This document shows, in pieces, positions 1-8,641 of a DNA stretch of 64,000 bases (within the stretch, counting starts at the first letter, position 1; every line of letters begins with the position of its first letter). The DNA comes from DATDIC01 sp963764525 (GTDB lineage Bacteria > Pseudomonadota > Alphaproteobacteria > Acetobacterales > Acetobacteraceae). A model generated the notes under the pieces. That model was given only the letters and a program-made list of their open reading frames with translations. It was not told where the DNA came from and did not search any database. Made by a program: the position numbers and the translations under genes. Location of the stretch: NCBI GenBank assembly GCA_963764525.1, contig CAVXTC010000036.1:147990-211989 (forward strand), given 5' to 3'.

Positions 1-1348
1 CATAGAACATCTCATACTGTGTGTGCCGCGACCCGAACTCCGAGCCGATAGCGTCCCAGGCAGCTTTCAGCAGCTTGACTTTGTCCTCGGGATCGAAGTT
101 CGGCGATCGCTGCGTCTTGTGCAGGATCGCCGCGAGCGCCGGATCGGCCCAGTCGCGAAACGACGATGGCAGCATGATCAGCGAGCCGCCGGCCAGATCA
201 CGGATCATGTTGATCAGACGCGGATAAAGCTCCTGAGTTACCACCTGCGCGGTATAGACCAGGTGCCGGTTCGGCAGGTAGAACTCGCCCCTCTTGGTGC
301 CCGAGGCTTCCATGCCGGCAAGCATCGCGTCCACCATTCCGGCGTTGGCGGCCAGGCCGCCGAGTTGTTCGCGTACTTGCGGCATGTTGGTGGTCCCGAT
401 CGCCTCGGTGATCTTGTGCGCGAGGCCGACCAGGAACTTCACCTTCACCGACAACCGGATCTGCGCCTGATAGTTCTGGAAGATATGACCTGGAGTATCG
501 TGGAACTGGGCGCGGCACATGTCGGTGTCACGGTGCACGAACACGCGTTCCCACGGCACCTTCACGTCGTTGAACCAGAGCAGCGCATCGTTCTCATCGA
601 AGCGGGCCGACAGCGGATTGTCATAGACCGAGACTGCGTGTGCCTCGTAGCTCTTGCGCGACAGCACGCGCAGGCCGGCGGTGTTCATCGGCAGCGCGCA
701 GGAGAAGGCCAGCGCCTCCTCGCCCGGTTTGAGCGGCTGCAGATTGGCGACGAACACTTCGTTGGCCATGATGGAGCCGGTGCCCAGCATCTTGGCGCCG
801 CGGATCGTCAATCCGCTGATATCCTCATCGACGATCTGCGCAACCAGTTCTTCCGGCTGATCGCCCCAGTCGCGCGAGCGATCGGCCTGGGGATTGACGA
901 TCACATAAGTAAGAAACAGGTCATTTCGTGTGGCATAATCTGCGTAGTCTTCAAGCGCCTTTGCGCGTGCCGGCCCGTGCTTCCTGAAGACCTCGAGGCC
1001 CATGCGCTGGCCGATGACCGTGGACGCCACATGGTCGGGCGAGCGGCCCATGAACCCGTAGCTGACCTGGGCCCATGCCTGCAGTGCCTTGCGTCGCTGC
1101 ACAAGCTCCGCGTAGTCGCGCGCCATCTGCCAGCAGCGATTCACCCGCCGTGCGCCGCCCGGCGGCACGAATGTCATCAACTCCAGGTTTTCGGGGCGCG
1201 ACTGGTAGTCGTAGAGCAGCGCCGCGGAGGCGACGGCATTGCGGTACGCCGGGTGTGTGGTGACGTCGTCAACCAGCTTTCCGTCGATGTAAACGGTCCG
1301 CCCGTCCCGCAGTGACTGGATGTGCTCCGATCCTGTCTTGCACTGCAT
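1..1348 (-). CDS. 4-hydroxyphenylacetate 3-hydroxylase (HpaB)-family flavin monooxygenase, cut by window edge
   Basis: Large oxygenase component of a two-component FADH2-dependent aromatic hydroxylase; the family ortho-hydroxylates phenols using reduced FAD from a separate reductase. The frame is open from 1348 to the window edge, about 449 residues of the usual 480-520, so only the extreme C-terminus is missing. Family features visible in order are the N-terminal stretch with DGRTVYIDGKLV, the middle-domain stretch around YVIVNPQADRARDW, the loop GTGSIMANEVFVANLQPLKPG and a C-terminal AGGSLIMLPSSFRDW. The ATG at 1348 gives the expected N-terminus; an in-frame GTG lies two codons upstream. 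No frameshift is seen. It follows a TRAP transporter on the same strand with a 250-base gap, so the substrate may be the imported compound (inference). No reductase gene is visible, and the true substrate cannot be read from sequence. Confidence 0.85.
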   Translation of the reverse strand, partial: MQCKTGSEHIQSLRDGRTVYIDGKLVDDVTTHPAYRNAVASAALLYDYQSRPENLELMTFVPPGGARRVNRCWQMARDYAELVQRRKALQAWAQVSYGFMGRSPDHVASTVIGQRMGLEVFRKHGPARAKALEDYADYATRNDLFLTYVIVNPQADRSRDWGDQPEELVAQIVDEDISGLTIRGAKMLGTGSIMANEVFVANLQPLKPGEEALAFSCALPMNTAGLRVLSRKSYEAHAVSVYDNPLSARFDENDALLWFNDVKVPWERVFVHRDTDMCRAQFHDTPGHIFQNYQAQIRLSVKVKFLVGLAHKITEAIGTTNMPQVREQLGGLAANAGMVDAMLAGMEASGTKRGEFYLPNRHLVYTAQVVTQELYPRLINMIRDLAGGSLIMLPSSFRDWADPALAAILHKTQRSPNFDPEDKVKLLKAAWDAIGSEFGSRHTQYEMFY

Positions 1349-1597
1349 CCGCACCGCCCCCCGTGCTTCGCGAACAGCTTACCACATCCAGAGATCCGGA
1401 TCAGGACGGAAATACCCGGCGGCAAATCCGCTGACCCCCGGCCGTTGTTCCCCCGGAAGCGGGAATTCACGCTCCCGCCGGCAACACCGGAGCAGCCCAC
1501 GGCTCTATACGCCGGGCGCGTCGGTCGCTTCGACAGCGCCGGTGTTACCAGCGCGTGGGTCGTGATTTCCGCCTTTCGCCGGGCGCCGCTCGGCAAG

Positions 1598-2943
1598 CTA
1601 CGGACAGATCCACCCACCGCCGTGCGGCCGCGGAAAGCACCCAACCGCGCGCGGCAGGAAATGCCGCGGCAGCCACAGCACGGTATCCGGTATCAGGATG
1701 ATCACGGAAATTACGATCACGAACACCACGTAGATCGGCGCCGATTGGCGCAGCGCTCGGGAAAACGGCACGCCCGCCAGGGTCGATGACAGCAGCAGGA
1801 TGATCCCGCAGGGCGGCGTGATCAGCCCGAACGCCAGCGTGACGATCACCACCACGCCCATATGCACCGCATTGATGTGCCCGAGTTTCTCCAGCGACAG
1901 GATCACCGGCATCAAAATGATAATCGCCGGCAGTCCGTCCAGGAAATCGCCGACGATCAGGAACAGCACGGCGACGAAGAACAGGATCGCCCGGGCATCG
2001 GTGGTGCCCATCGCGGCGACCCACCCCATGATGATATCTGCGCCGCCCAGATACGCCAGCATCCAGCCGAACGCCGAAGCGCCGGCCACTGCCGTCAGCG
2101 GGATTGAATACAGCAGCGCCGCCATTGCGATGTCCTTGGGCAGCCGGCGAAAATGCCCGCGGTTGAGCAGCGGCAGCAGAACCACCAGCGCATAGACCAC
2201 CGCCGCCATGCCCGCTTCGGCCGGCGTGATCACACCGCCCAGGATGGACCCGATGATGATGACCGGGATCATCAGCGGCAGCAGCGCGCCACGCAGAGCG
2301 GTGCCGAACTCGAAGAACGTCGCCCGCCGCTTCGGCACGCCCGGAGCGCCGAAGAAGTAGCTGTAGATCATCAGCCCGATGCACACCATCAGCCCCGGCG
2401 TGGCGCCGCCCAGAAACAATCCGCCCACCGAGGCATCGCCCACCGCGCCATACACGATGGCCATGATCGACGGCGGCACCATGGATGCGATCGACGCCCC
2501 GGCGGCGATCAGCGCGGCGGAGAACGCCGGCGGTGTAGCCTTCATCGCGCATCGCCGGCATGAGGACGGTACCGATGGCAACGGTATCAGCGGTGGATGA
2601 TCCGGAAATGCCGCCGAAGATCATGCACGACACCGCCACCACGTGCGCCAGTCCGCTGCGCAGGTGCCCGACCATCGCCTGGGTCAGCCTGATCAGCCGC
2701 GGCGTGATGCGTGCCGAGGTCATCAGCTCGCCTACCAGCAGGAAGAACGGGATCGCCAAAAGCGCAAGCTCGTTGATGCCGTTGAACAAGCTGCCCCATC
2801 AAAGATCCGATGGTGAGCTGGGTGAACAGCGCGGCCACCACCACCACCGCGGCGATCAGCGCAAAGGCGACCGGCAGCCCGGCATAGCCCAGGAACAGGA
2901 ACAGGCAGCACATAACGACAATGGCGGTTTCGTTGCCGCTCAT
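1598..2943 (-). CDS. dctM: TRAP transporter large permease (DctM family), two frameshifts
   Basis: Large membrane subunit of a tripartite ATP-independent periplasmic transporter, the sodium-coupled channel that accepts solute from DctP. The reading starts MSGNETAIVVM at 2943 and shifts frame near 2795 and 2545, ending at 1598 (about 448 codons in total, normal for DctM). Visible family signatures are NGINELALLAIPFFLLVGEL after the first break, the FGGISGSSTADTVAIG loop and the C-terminal GLITPPCGIILLLSSTLAGV. The first break looks like one extra G: a run of four G where the family reading (SLMGSLFNGIN) needs three. Its ATG overlaps the dctQ stop as ATGA. Most likely an intact gene with sequence errors. 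Confidence 0.85.
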
Positions 2944-3501
2944 CGCCCGGACTGCCTCGACTCACCAGCTCGGTCGCTCTCCAGCCCCGCCGGCATGCCG
3001 GTCGGATCCGCGAAGCCGCGCATCAGCCCGTTGACCAGCTTCTCGACCGAGAACAGCAGGATCAACCCGCCGGCGACGGGGATCGCCGCGTACAGCAGGG
3101 CAATTGGCGTCAGCGAGGGCATCAGGAAGCTGCCGAAGCCGGTCAGGAAATTCAGGTATCCGAACCAGACCATGCAGCCGGCCACCCCGATCATGACCAA
3201 CTGCTGGAACACCTCGATCGCCGGTGCGCACGACGCCGGCGAACACCTCCGCCGCTGCTGCCAGACGGAAATGATCGTTGCGGCGCACCCCGACCGCGCC
3301 GCCCATGAACACCCCCCAGGCGAAGAAGCCCAACGAGAATTCCTGTGCATCCAGCCACGGCCGGCTGATAATTCGGAACACCACGTCGCCCAGCTCGCTG
3401 ACCAGAAAGCCCACCAGCAGCAGCCCGCACAGCACCACCAGCGCGAACTCCAGCGGGTCGAGGACGCGCCACTTGAGCTGCGGGCGCTTCCTCGACAGCA
3501 C
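2940..3501 (-). CDS. dctQ: TRAP transporter small permease (DctQ family), one frameshift
   Basis: Small four-helix membrane subunit that joins DctM in the TRAP permease. The protein reads from WRVLDPLEFALVVLCGLLLV through SELGDVVFRIISRPWLDAQ, shifts frame near 3225, and continues with EVFQQLVMIGVAGCMVWFGY to the stop at 2940. Four hydrophobic segments can be counted across the two frames. I chose the GTG at 3501 because it directly precedes the conserved N-terminal part; another start could lie a few codons away. The stop overlaps the dctM ATG by four bases, showing translational coupling. It lies 37 bases downstream of dctP. Confidence 0.75.
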
Positions 3502-3538
3502 GTGCGCCGGCAAGATCGGCGTAGCGCATCCGCGGCGT

Positions 3539-4568
3539 TCAGGCCGCCAGCTTGCGGGTGAGCTGCAAAAGCTGCACCGCGTACGGGCCGAGCGCCTGCG
3601 CCTGTTCATCCTGGATCGGCGTGGCGATGGCGATGAAGCTCTGGCGATCGACCTTGTTGTAGATCTCGACACCGAGCTTGGTGAGCGAATCGATGGCCGC
3701 GTGGTCGTAGGCGAGCGATTTCGGCACCGTCAGGCCGCGCGCATACAGCGAACGACGCGGTCACCCAGCCCTGCTCCTCCGGGTTGAGGCTGTTCCACGC
3801 CTTGTCGCTGACCCAGAGATGGTTGTTGTTCGCCTCGTGGTCGGAGCCGGACAGCACCGGCGCCACTTCGTAGTGCTTCTGGGCGCGGTAGATGTCGGCG
3901 CCATTCTCGGCGATCTCCACCAGGCCGGTTTCCAGCGAGGTATAAACCTGCCCGATCGGCATGTGCACGGGCACCGCGCCATAGGCGCTGAAGAACCGGT
4001 CCTCGGTCTTGGTCGCCTGCACGCGGACCTTCTTGCCCTTCATGTCGGCGACGCTTTTGATCTCGTTCTTGGAATAGAACTTGCGGAACCCGAGCGTCAG
4101 CAGGCCGAGCGATTTCGCCCCGGTGGTGTTCTTGATGATCATCTCCTGGAACAGCGCGTTCATCCCAGGATCGAGCATCGATTTCGCCAGGTGCGTCTCA
4201 TTGAGGAAGATGAAGTGCAGCGAGAACACGCCGGCCTGCGGCACCACGGTGGAGGTGTTGGCGGTCGAGTTGATGACGAAATCGATATCGCCGGTACGCA
4301 CCTTCTGCGCCAGTTCCGGTTCCTGGCCGAGCTGAGCGCCGGGAAACTCATGGATCGAGAACTTCCCGCCGCTGGTTTCCTTCAGCTTCGCGTTGAACTG
4401 GTCAGCGAGGAAACCGTAGCCGGTGTCGTGCGGTTCGTCGTGGGCGAAGGTGAAGACGCGGGCGCCCTGGGCAATCGCCGGGGTAGTGAGGGCGGTGGCG
4501 AACGGGGCGGCGGCGGCAGCCTGTATCAGGCCGCGCCGCGTCACGTGGCGGCGTTTTGCTTGAGACAT
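3539..4568 (-). CDS. dctP: TRAP transporter substrate-binding protein (DctP family), one frameshift
   Basis: Periplasmic binding protein that captures the solute for DctQM. The N-terminus (MSQAKRRHVTRRGLIQ) carries a twin-arginine-like RR motif followed by an alanine-rich hydrophobic stretch ending TPAIAQGA, a typical export signal. The mature part has DctP features: FTFAHDEPHDTGYGFLADQF, HEFPGAQLGQEPELAQKV, and the ADMKGKKVRVQATKTED region that contains the carboxylate-binding arginine in the family. The frame changes near 3745; the C-terminus continues with AYDHAAIDSLTKLGVEIYNK to the stop at 3539. About 342 residues, normal length. First gene of dctPQM and downstream of the aminotransferase, with a GC-rich hairpin repeat between. 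Ligand not deducible. Confidence 0.85.
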
Positions 4569-4611
4569 CGTTGTTTCCTCCCTGTGGATTTATCGGATGG
4601 CGAGTGTCGAA

Positions 4612-4645
4612 CCCCCAACCCCCTCCCGCAAGGGGAGGGGGCTCG
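4612..4645. repeat. Dispersed CCCTCCC-N-GGGAGGG hairpin, copy 1
   Basis: CCCCCTCCCGCAAGGGGAGGGG forms a strong hairpin between the aminotransferase stop (4660) and the dctP start (4568). It has the same core as copies near 11287, 15527, 19178, 33731 and 52681. No T-tract follows, so intrinsic termination is not shown. Confidence 0.6.
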
Positions 4646-4659
4646 ACGGCACCGGCGCG

Positions 4660-5868
4660 TTACGCCGCGAAATGCGCCATCGCGGCTTCCACGCCACCCT
4701 TGCCGTGCGGCACGCCGTTGCGGCGCAGGCTCATTTCCACCGCGGTCAGCGCGCCAAGCACCATCGGTTCGTTCAGATCGCCCATGTGGCCGATGCGGAA
4801 CACGCGGCCGTTCAGCTTGCCCAGCCCGCCGCCGAGCGAGACGTTGTAGCGGCCCCGTGCGGTGCGGCGGACCTCGTCGGCGTTGTGACCCTCCGGCATC
4901 AGCACCGCGGTAACCGAATCCGAATAGCGCGCCGGATTGGTGCAGAACAACTGCGGCCCGTTATTGCCGGCCCAGACATTCACGCAGCGCCGCACGCCCT
5001 CGGCCAGATAATGGTGGCGTGCAACGACGTTCTCCATCCCTTCTTCTTCAAGCAGCCGCACCGATTCGCGCAGACCATAAAGGGAATTCACCGGCACCGT
5101 GCCGACGAAACTTTTCTGCGGCCGGTTCAGCATCACCGTCCAGTCGAAGTAATACCGCCCAAGCTTCGCCGCCTTGTGCACCGCCATGCCCTTGTCGGAC
5201 ACGCCGGTGAAGCTGACGCCGGTCGGGCACATCAGCCCCTTCTGGCTGCCGCCCACCACGCCGTCGATCTTCCATTCGTCCATGCGGAAATCGAGGCTGG
5301 CCAACGAGGAAATCGTATCCACCAGGAACAGCGCCGGATGCCCGGTCGCATCGATCGCCGCGCGCACTTCATTCAACGGAATGAACATTCCGGTGGCGGT
5401 CTCGTTATGCACCACGCAGACCGCGCGAATGACGTGCTTGCTGTCCTCGGCCAGCGCCGCCTTGATCGCCGCGACATCGACGCCGTGTCGCCAGTCGGCC
5501 GCGACGGTGCGCACCTCAATGCCATGGGCGGCACCCATGCGGCCCCACTCATCGGAGAAATACCCGGATTCCGCCAGCAGGATCGTATCGCCCGGCGACA
5601 GCAGGTTGGTGAGCGTCGCCTCCCACGCCGCGTGGCCGGAACCGGTGTACATGAACAGCTCATGCCGCGTCCCCAGCACGCGCTTCAGGCCGGCGAAAGT
5701 CGCGTCGTACACCTCCATGAAATCGGGGTCGTGGAAATCGATGGTCGGCCGGTCGATCGCCCGCAGCACCGAATCCGGGATGTTGGTCGGACCGGGATTG
5801 GCGAAGAACTGGCGGCCGCGAAGGACCTTGGACTGCGTCGCACTCATGTTCCTGGATGGCTCCTTCAT
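4660..5868 (-). CDS. Class V aminotransferase, serine-glyoxylate / alanine-glyoxylate type
   Basis: PLP-dependent aminotransferase of fold type I, class V, related to serine-glyoxylate aminotransferase (SgaA) and alanine-glyoxylate aminotransferase. The 402-codon frame is intact. N-terminal NPGPTNIPDSVLRAIDRPTI matches the family opening; FMYTGSGHAAWEA (about residues 72-84) is the cofactor phosphate loop; VDTISS holds the PLP-pyridine aspartate (D184); GGSQKGLMCPTG carries the Schiff-base lysine (K210). The start at 5868 may be seven codons too early, since a second ATG (MSATQSK) is also plausible. It sits between the C45 hydrolase and dctPQM on the same strand, suggesting transamination of an imported or released amino compound (inference). 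Confidence 0.9.
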   Translation of the reverse strand: MKEPSRNMSATQSKVLRGRQFFANPGPTNIPDSVLRAIDRPTIDFHDPDFMEVYDATFAGLKRVLGTRHELFMYTGSGHAAWEATLTNLLSPGDTILLAESGYFSDEWGRMGAAHGIEVRTVAADWRHGVDVAAIKAALAEDSKHVIRAVCVVHNETATGMFIPLNEVRAAIDATGHPALFLVDTISSLASLDFRMDEWKIDGVVGGSQKGLMCPTGVSFTGVSDKGMAVHKAAKLGRYYFDWTVMLNRPQKSFVGTVPVNSLYGLRESVRLLEEEGMENVVARHHYLAEGVRRCVNVWAGNNGPQLFCTNPARYSDSVTAVLMPEGHNADEVRRTARGRYNVSLGGGLGKLNGRVFRIGHMGDLNEPMVLGALTAVEMSLRRNGVPHGKGGVEAAMAHFAA

Positions 5869-5890
5869 TTTACTCGGTTGTTGGCTGGGA

Positions 5891-7087
5891 TCATGTTCGA
5901 CCCCTGGCGCGGTGGAGGACCCTGACCGGGGTCGTCGCGATCGGGCGGTGCTTCCACTCCATCTCGAGCGTGAAGCGCGCGAAGTTCCGTTGGGTGGCCG
6001 GAAGCATCGCGACCTCCATGATGCCGTCGGCCGGTTGCATGACGATCATGGCGACCGTGGCACTCAGGTTGCTGGTTAATGTCTTGCGTGGCGGGCGGCA
6101 GACCGACCACGGCGTCTGGTAATCGTCGAACAGGGCTTGCTTCACGGTCTCGCGGTCGATGTGGCCATGTTGCGGCTGTATCAAACCGCGGACGCGCAGG
6201 TCGCGGTAGAGGCTGTCGGGCGTGTTGACAATGCCCGTGTCCTTGAGCTTTCCAAGCGCGACGTCGCTCTGCCAGTGGTTGGCATGAACAATCAATCCGT
6301 TCGTCGGATGGACCTGGAACGTCTCATCCGGGGCGCACTCGAAATCGATTGCCACGCCTTCCGCCTGACTGACGATCATGTTGTTCGAGGCCGATTTGGG
6401 CGTGGTATAGACGGCGTGCATGGCAAGCGCGAGATGCGACTGCTCGAGCACTTTGCGCCGAATGAGTGCGAGCGGCACGCCGAGCCGCCCATAGTCGCGA
6501 TCGGATTCCAGATAGTTCGCGGTGATCGCGATGCCGGCGGCGTTGAGGCCCGAACGCCCGAGCGCGCCGGCCTCGGTGAACATCAGTACATCGGGGCCGT
6601 CCTGGTATTTGATGCGCAGCACCACCGCCGTATCGGCGCATTCGACCTTCCAGTCCCAGTTCTGCGCATGAATAAGCTTGCCTTCGGTGGTGGTCGGCGG
6701 CAGCGCCACGAGGCCGGTGCAGCCGTCGGGATCGTCGTTGCCCGCCGCCTTCACATCAGCCCGCTTCGCAAGTTGAAGAATTTCCGTGCGGGCATTGAGC
6801 AGCACGATGCTTTCGAACGGAACGCCAGCGCCTTCGGCGATGCCCTGCATCTCTTCCGTATAGGTGGGTTCGAAACGCGTGATCGTGGGCACGAAGCGCT
6901 GCACGACCTCGACCAGCGCCTCGCCGCTCAACCGGTTGGCGGCGAGCTGGGTGGTGTAGTGGGCAATGCCAAGCCGGATGCGCGACTTCGCTTGCTCGCC
7001 GTATTGCCGTCCCCGCGCGCGCGGCGGCCCGGACAGCTCAATCAACGGACATTCGGCCACCATGCTCACTCCTGCTTTCAGCGGCAC
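5891..7087 (-). CDS. C45-family peptidase / acyl-CoA:6-APA acyltransferase-like amidohydrolase
   Basis: Ntn-hydrolase of the C45 family, which includes isopenicillin N acyltransferase and bacterial carcinine-type amide hydrolases. These self-cleave before a cysteine that becomes the N-terminal nucleophile. Here the expected site is DPDG-CTGLVALP (C123), preceded by ESIVLLNARTEILQL and followed by LIHAQNWDWK, both family hallmarks. Intact 398-codon frame; the alternative ATG nine codons in (MVAECPL) may be the true start. No signal peptide, so it is probably cytoplasmic. It stands 22 bases upstream of the aminotransferase on the same strand, so it probably cleaves an amide whose amine is then transaminated (inference). 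Confidence 0.85.
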   Translation of the reverse strand: MPLKAGVSMVAECPLIELSGPPRARGRQYGEQAKSRIRLGIAHYTTQLAANRLSGEALVEVVQRFVPTITRFEPTYTEEMQGIAEGAGVPFESIVLLNARTEILQLAKRADVKAAGNDDPDGCTGLVALPPTTTEGKLIHAQNWDWKVECADTAVVLRIKYQDGPDVLMFTEAGALGRSGLNAAGIAITANYLESDRDYGRLGVPLALIRRKVLEQSHLALAMHAVYTTPKSASNNMIVSQAEGVAIDFECAPDETFQVHPTNGLIVHANHWQSDVALGKLKDTGIVNTPDSLYRDLRVRGLIQPQHGHIDRETVKQALFDDYQTPWSVCRPPRKTLTSNLSATVAMIVMQPADGIMEVAMLPATQRNFARFTLEMEWKHRPIATTPVRVLHRARGRT

Positions 7088-7395
7088 AGGCCGGATCGCG
7101 GCGACTTGTCAGGGACAGGCGGAGATCCCGTTCGGATCGCCGGCCTGCCCCCACGATCGCTTCGCCGTTGTCGGGTCGTCATAGCCGACCGCGACCATGC
7201 TGTCACGGCCGAACCTGGTCGGAATCCGAGGCCGCCCCGTCGGCTCCGAGCCGCATGCAGGCAAAGCGGCAGCTCGTGACCGACCGGCAAGGACTACACA
7301 ACGGTTCAGAAGGCGAGGACGATCGTGGTGATCCGATAGGCGATGTTTCTGGCCTTCAACGCCGGCCGCCCAGCTTTGCCTCGCTCCGGGGAGCT
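7088..7395. other. Intergenic region without a supported gene
   Basis: Spacer between the C45 gene and the START-like gene. All open frames are short and overlap neighbours antisense. The minus strand encodes a stretch reading MVAVGYDD...KRSWG that superficially recalls the C-terminus of papain-type peptidases, but it is too short to call. No clear promoter, RNA or repeat was recognised. Confidence 0.4.
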
Positions 7396-7806
7396 TCAGT
7401 CTATACGCGCCAATACCTGCTCCAGGGCCGCGAAGAACCCCTGCCACCCGTCCTTGGCGCCCTGATAGTCCTGCGGCTGATCCGGGCGGAAGCCCGACTG
7501 CTCCATTCGCAGGTGGGTCCCCGTGCTCGTTGGGGTGAGAGTCCAGGTGACGACACTCTCGAGACCATAGGCCGCCCACGTGTAAGACAGCGTTTTGTCC
7601 GGCTCGACTGCCAGGACCTTACAGTCAACAACGCCCCAGTCTGCGCGAAGATTGAAACGGTGGTCCACGACAGCCTGGAAGTCGTTTTTCATGAGCCACT
7701 CCTCGATCAGGTGTGGTTGCGTGAGCGCGCGCCAGATCTTTTCCGGCGGAAAAGGTATCTCCCGTTCGACAACGACGGTGAGCGTTTCGGTCGCAGTATT
7801 GGTCAT
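7396..7806 (-). CDS. SRPBCC (START/AHSA1-like) domain protein
   Basis: Small hydrophobic-pocket protein of the SRPBCC superfamily, activator-of-Hsp90 (AHSA1-like) group. The frame from the ATG at 7806 encodes 136 residues: EREIPFPPEKIWRALTQPH (helix-grip opening), then EEWLMKNDF, the strand LSYTWAAYG and the C-terminal helix DGWQGFFAALEQVLARI. Members often sit directly behind an ArsR-type repressor and belong to stress or detoxification units. That arrangement is present here as a remnant: the ATG overlaps the last codon and stop of an ArsR-like tail (ATGA). The ligand is unknown. The start is fixed by the overlap and by the usual family N-terminus. Confidence 0.8.
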   Translation of the reverse strand: MTNTATETLTVVVEREIPFPPEKIWRALTQPHLIEEWLMKNDFQAVVDHRFNLRADWGVVDCKVLAVEPDKTLSYTWAAYGLESVVTWTLTPTSTGTHLRMEQSGFRPDQPQDYQGAKDGWQGFFAALEQVLARID

Positions 7807-7920
7807 TGGTCCATCCTTTTCAGCAAGTCTTCGAGGTGGTCGAACCGGCTCTGCCAAAACCCGGCCATTTGGCTTGTCCAGTCGATCAGGGGCAGCGTGC
7901 CGAACTGGACCCAGTTCAAG
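7803..7920 (-). pseudogene. C-terminal remnant of an ArsR-family regulator
   Basis: About 38 codons ending ...FWQSRFDHLEDLLKRMDQ, the typical tail of ArsR regulators that precede AHSA1/SRPBCC genes. A TAA codon lies directly upstream in the same frame and no winged-helix DNA-binding domain is found further upstream, where a small lipoprotein gene on the other strand begins at 7985. The regulator has therefore lost its N-terminal DNA-binding part. It could be cut by deletion rather than sequencing error, because the missing part is absent from all three frames. Confidence 0.6.
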
Positions 7921-7984
7921 ATTTATCCCGGCGGCAGAAAATCTGCGTGCAATCACGCAACACAAATTCAGAGGGACGTCTTTG

Positions 7985-8200
7985 ATGAGCTATCGATCTC
8001 TGCGCCGGGCCGCTTCGCCGATGCTGGTGCTGGTGGTTGCGGGCATGCTCGGGGGGTGCGTCGCACACCCGGACTCGCCGTACCGGTCCGGCTATGACGA
8101 CGGGCATGGCCGATCTTATGCGGACCACGGCTCCGACCATGGGGGGTGGGGCGGCGATCAGCATCAGGGGGATCAGCATCAGGTCGACCAACACTGGTGA
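7985..8200 (+). CDS. Small histidine-rich lipoprotein
   Basis: 71-residue predicted lipoprotein. The N-terminus MSYRSLRRAASPMLVLVVAG has a positively charged n-region and a hydrophobic core, followed by the lipobox LGGC, so the mature protein begins at that cysteine. The rest is rich in H, D and G and ends in repeated GDQHQ/VDQHW units, which could bind divalent metal ions (inference). No known family recognised. It is divergent from the ArsR remnant, with the shared upstream region around 7920-7985. Confidence 0.6.
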   Translation: MSYRSLRRAASPMLVLVVAGMLGGCVAHPDSPYRSGYDDGHGRSYADHGSDHGGWGGDQHQGDQHQVDQHW

Positions 8201-8641
8201 TCCAATCTGACGTGGAGCCCCGCTTGCTCGCACAGGAGGCTGGCCGGCGTCATGATGGTTGGAAACGGGACCTGATGTCGTCGGGCCGACAGGGAACGAC
8301 TGTCAACGCGTCTCGTTTGGATGCGTGGCCCGAGGTGGCGTCCGACGCTCCTTAACCCGCATTTCTCACCGGTTCCGACGGGATCACATCGATGCAGATC
8401 AGCACGTGAAGCATTCGCGATGCCTGTTGACGGAATGCGGCATCGGATCAGGCCAGAATGATCGCTGCGCTGCGCGTGCCGCGGGCACCTGCCGCCATGC
8501 TTTTTCGACACGGAGTTCGCTGAGAACGCAGAGTTCACCGAGGAAATTTCTCTGCCAACTCTGTGCACTTTGCGACCTCTGTGTTGAATCCTGCTGCCAC
8601 GCCTGGGCTGATATCGGATAATCTGTGAAAAGTCCAGGTTA
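8201..8641. other. Intergenic region left of the IS5-family element
   Basis: No coding frame is supported. The stretch contains one copy of the periodic CACGGAG-type repeat at about 8510-8590 and ends at the TA target duplication of the IS element. Confidence 0.5.
8510..8592 (+). repeat. Periodic ACGGAG/CACGAAG repeat, copy A
   Basis: Contains CGACACGGAGTTCGCTGAG, CGCAGAGTTCACCGAGG and then the opposite-strand version ending GACCTCTGTGTTGAA. Units recur about every 10-11 bases. Similar copies at 9783-9836 and 11115-11167. Confidence 0.55.

Noticed and set aside
23..1315. Long plus-strand open frame of 430 codons
   Set aside because: It is the antisense shadow of the HpaB-family gene, whose minus-strand frame carries the recognisable family sequence.
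1440..1490. GCGGGAATTCACGCTCCCGC hairpin as a terminator of the TRAP operon
   Set aside because: It lies on the 3' side of dctM but has no T-tract in either direction; it fits the short GCGGGAAT-type repeats seen elsewhere.
7109..7300. Stretch on the minus strand resembling a papain-type peptidase C-terminus (VAVGYDD...KRSWG)
   Set aside because: Only about 25 residues, no catalytic cysteine or histidine context, probably chance similarity.
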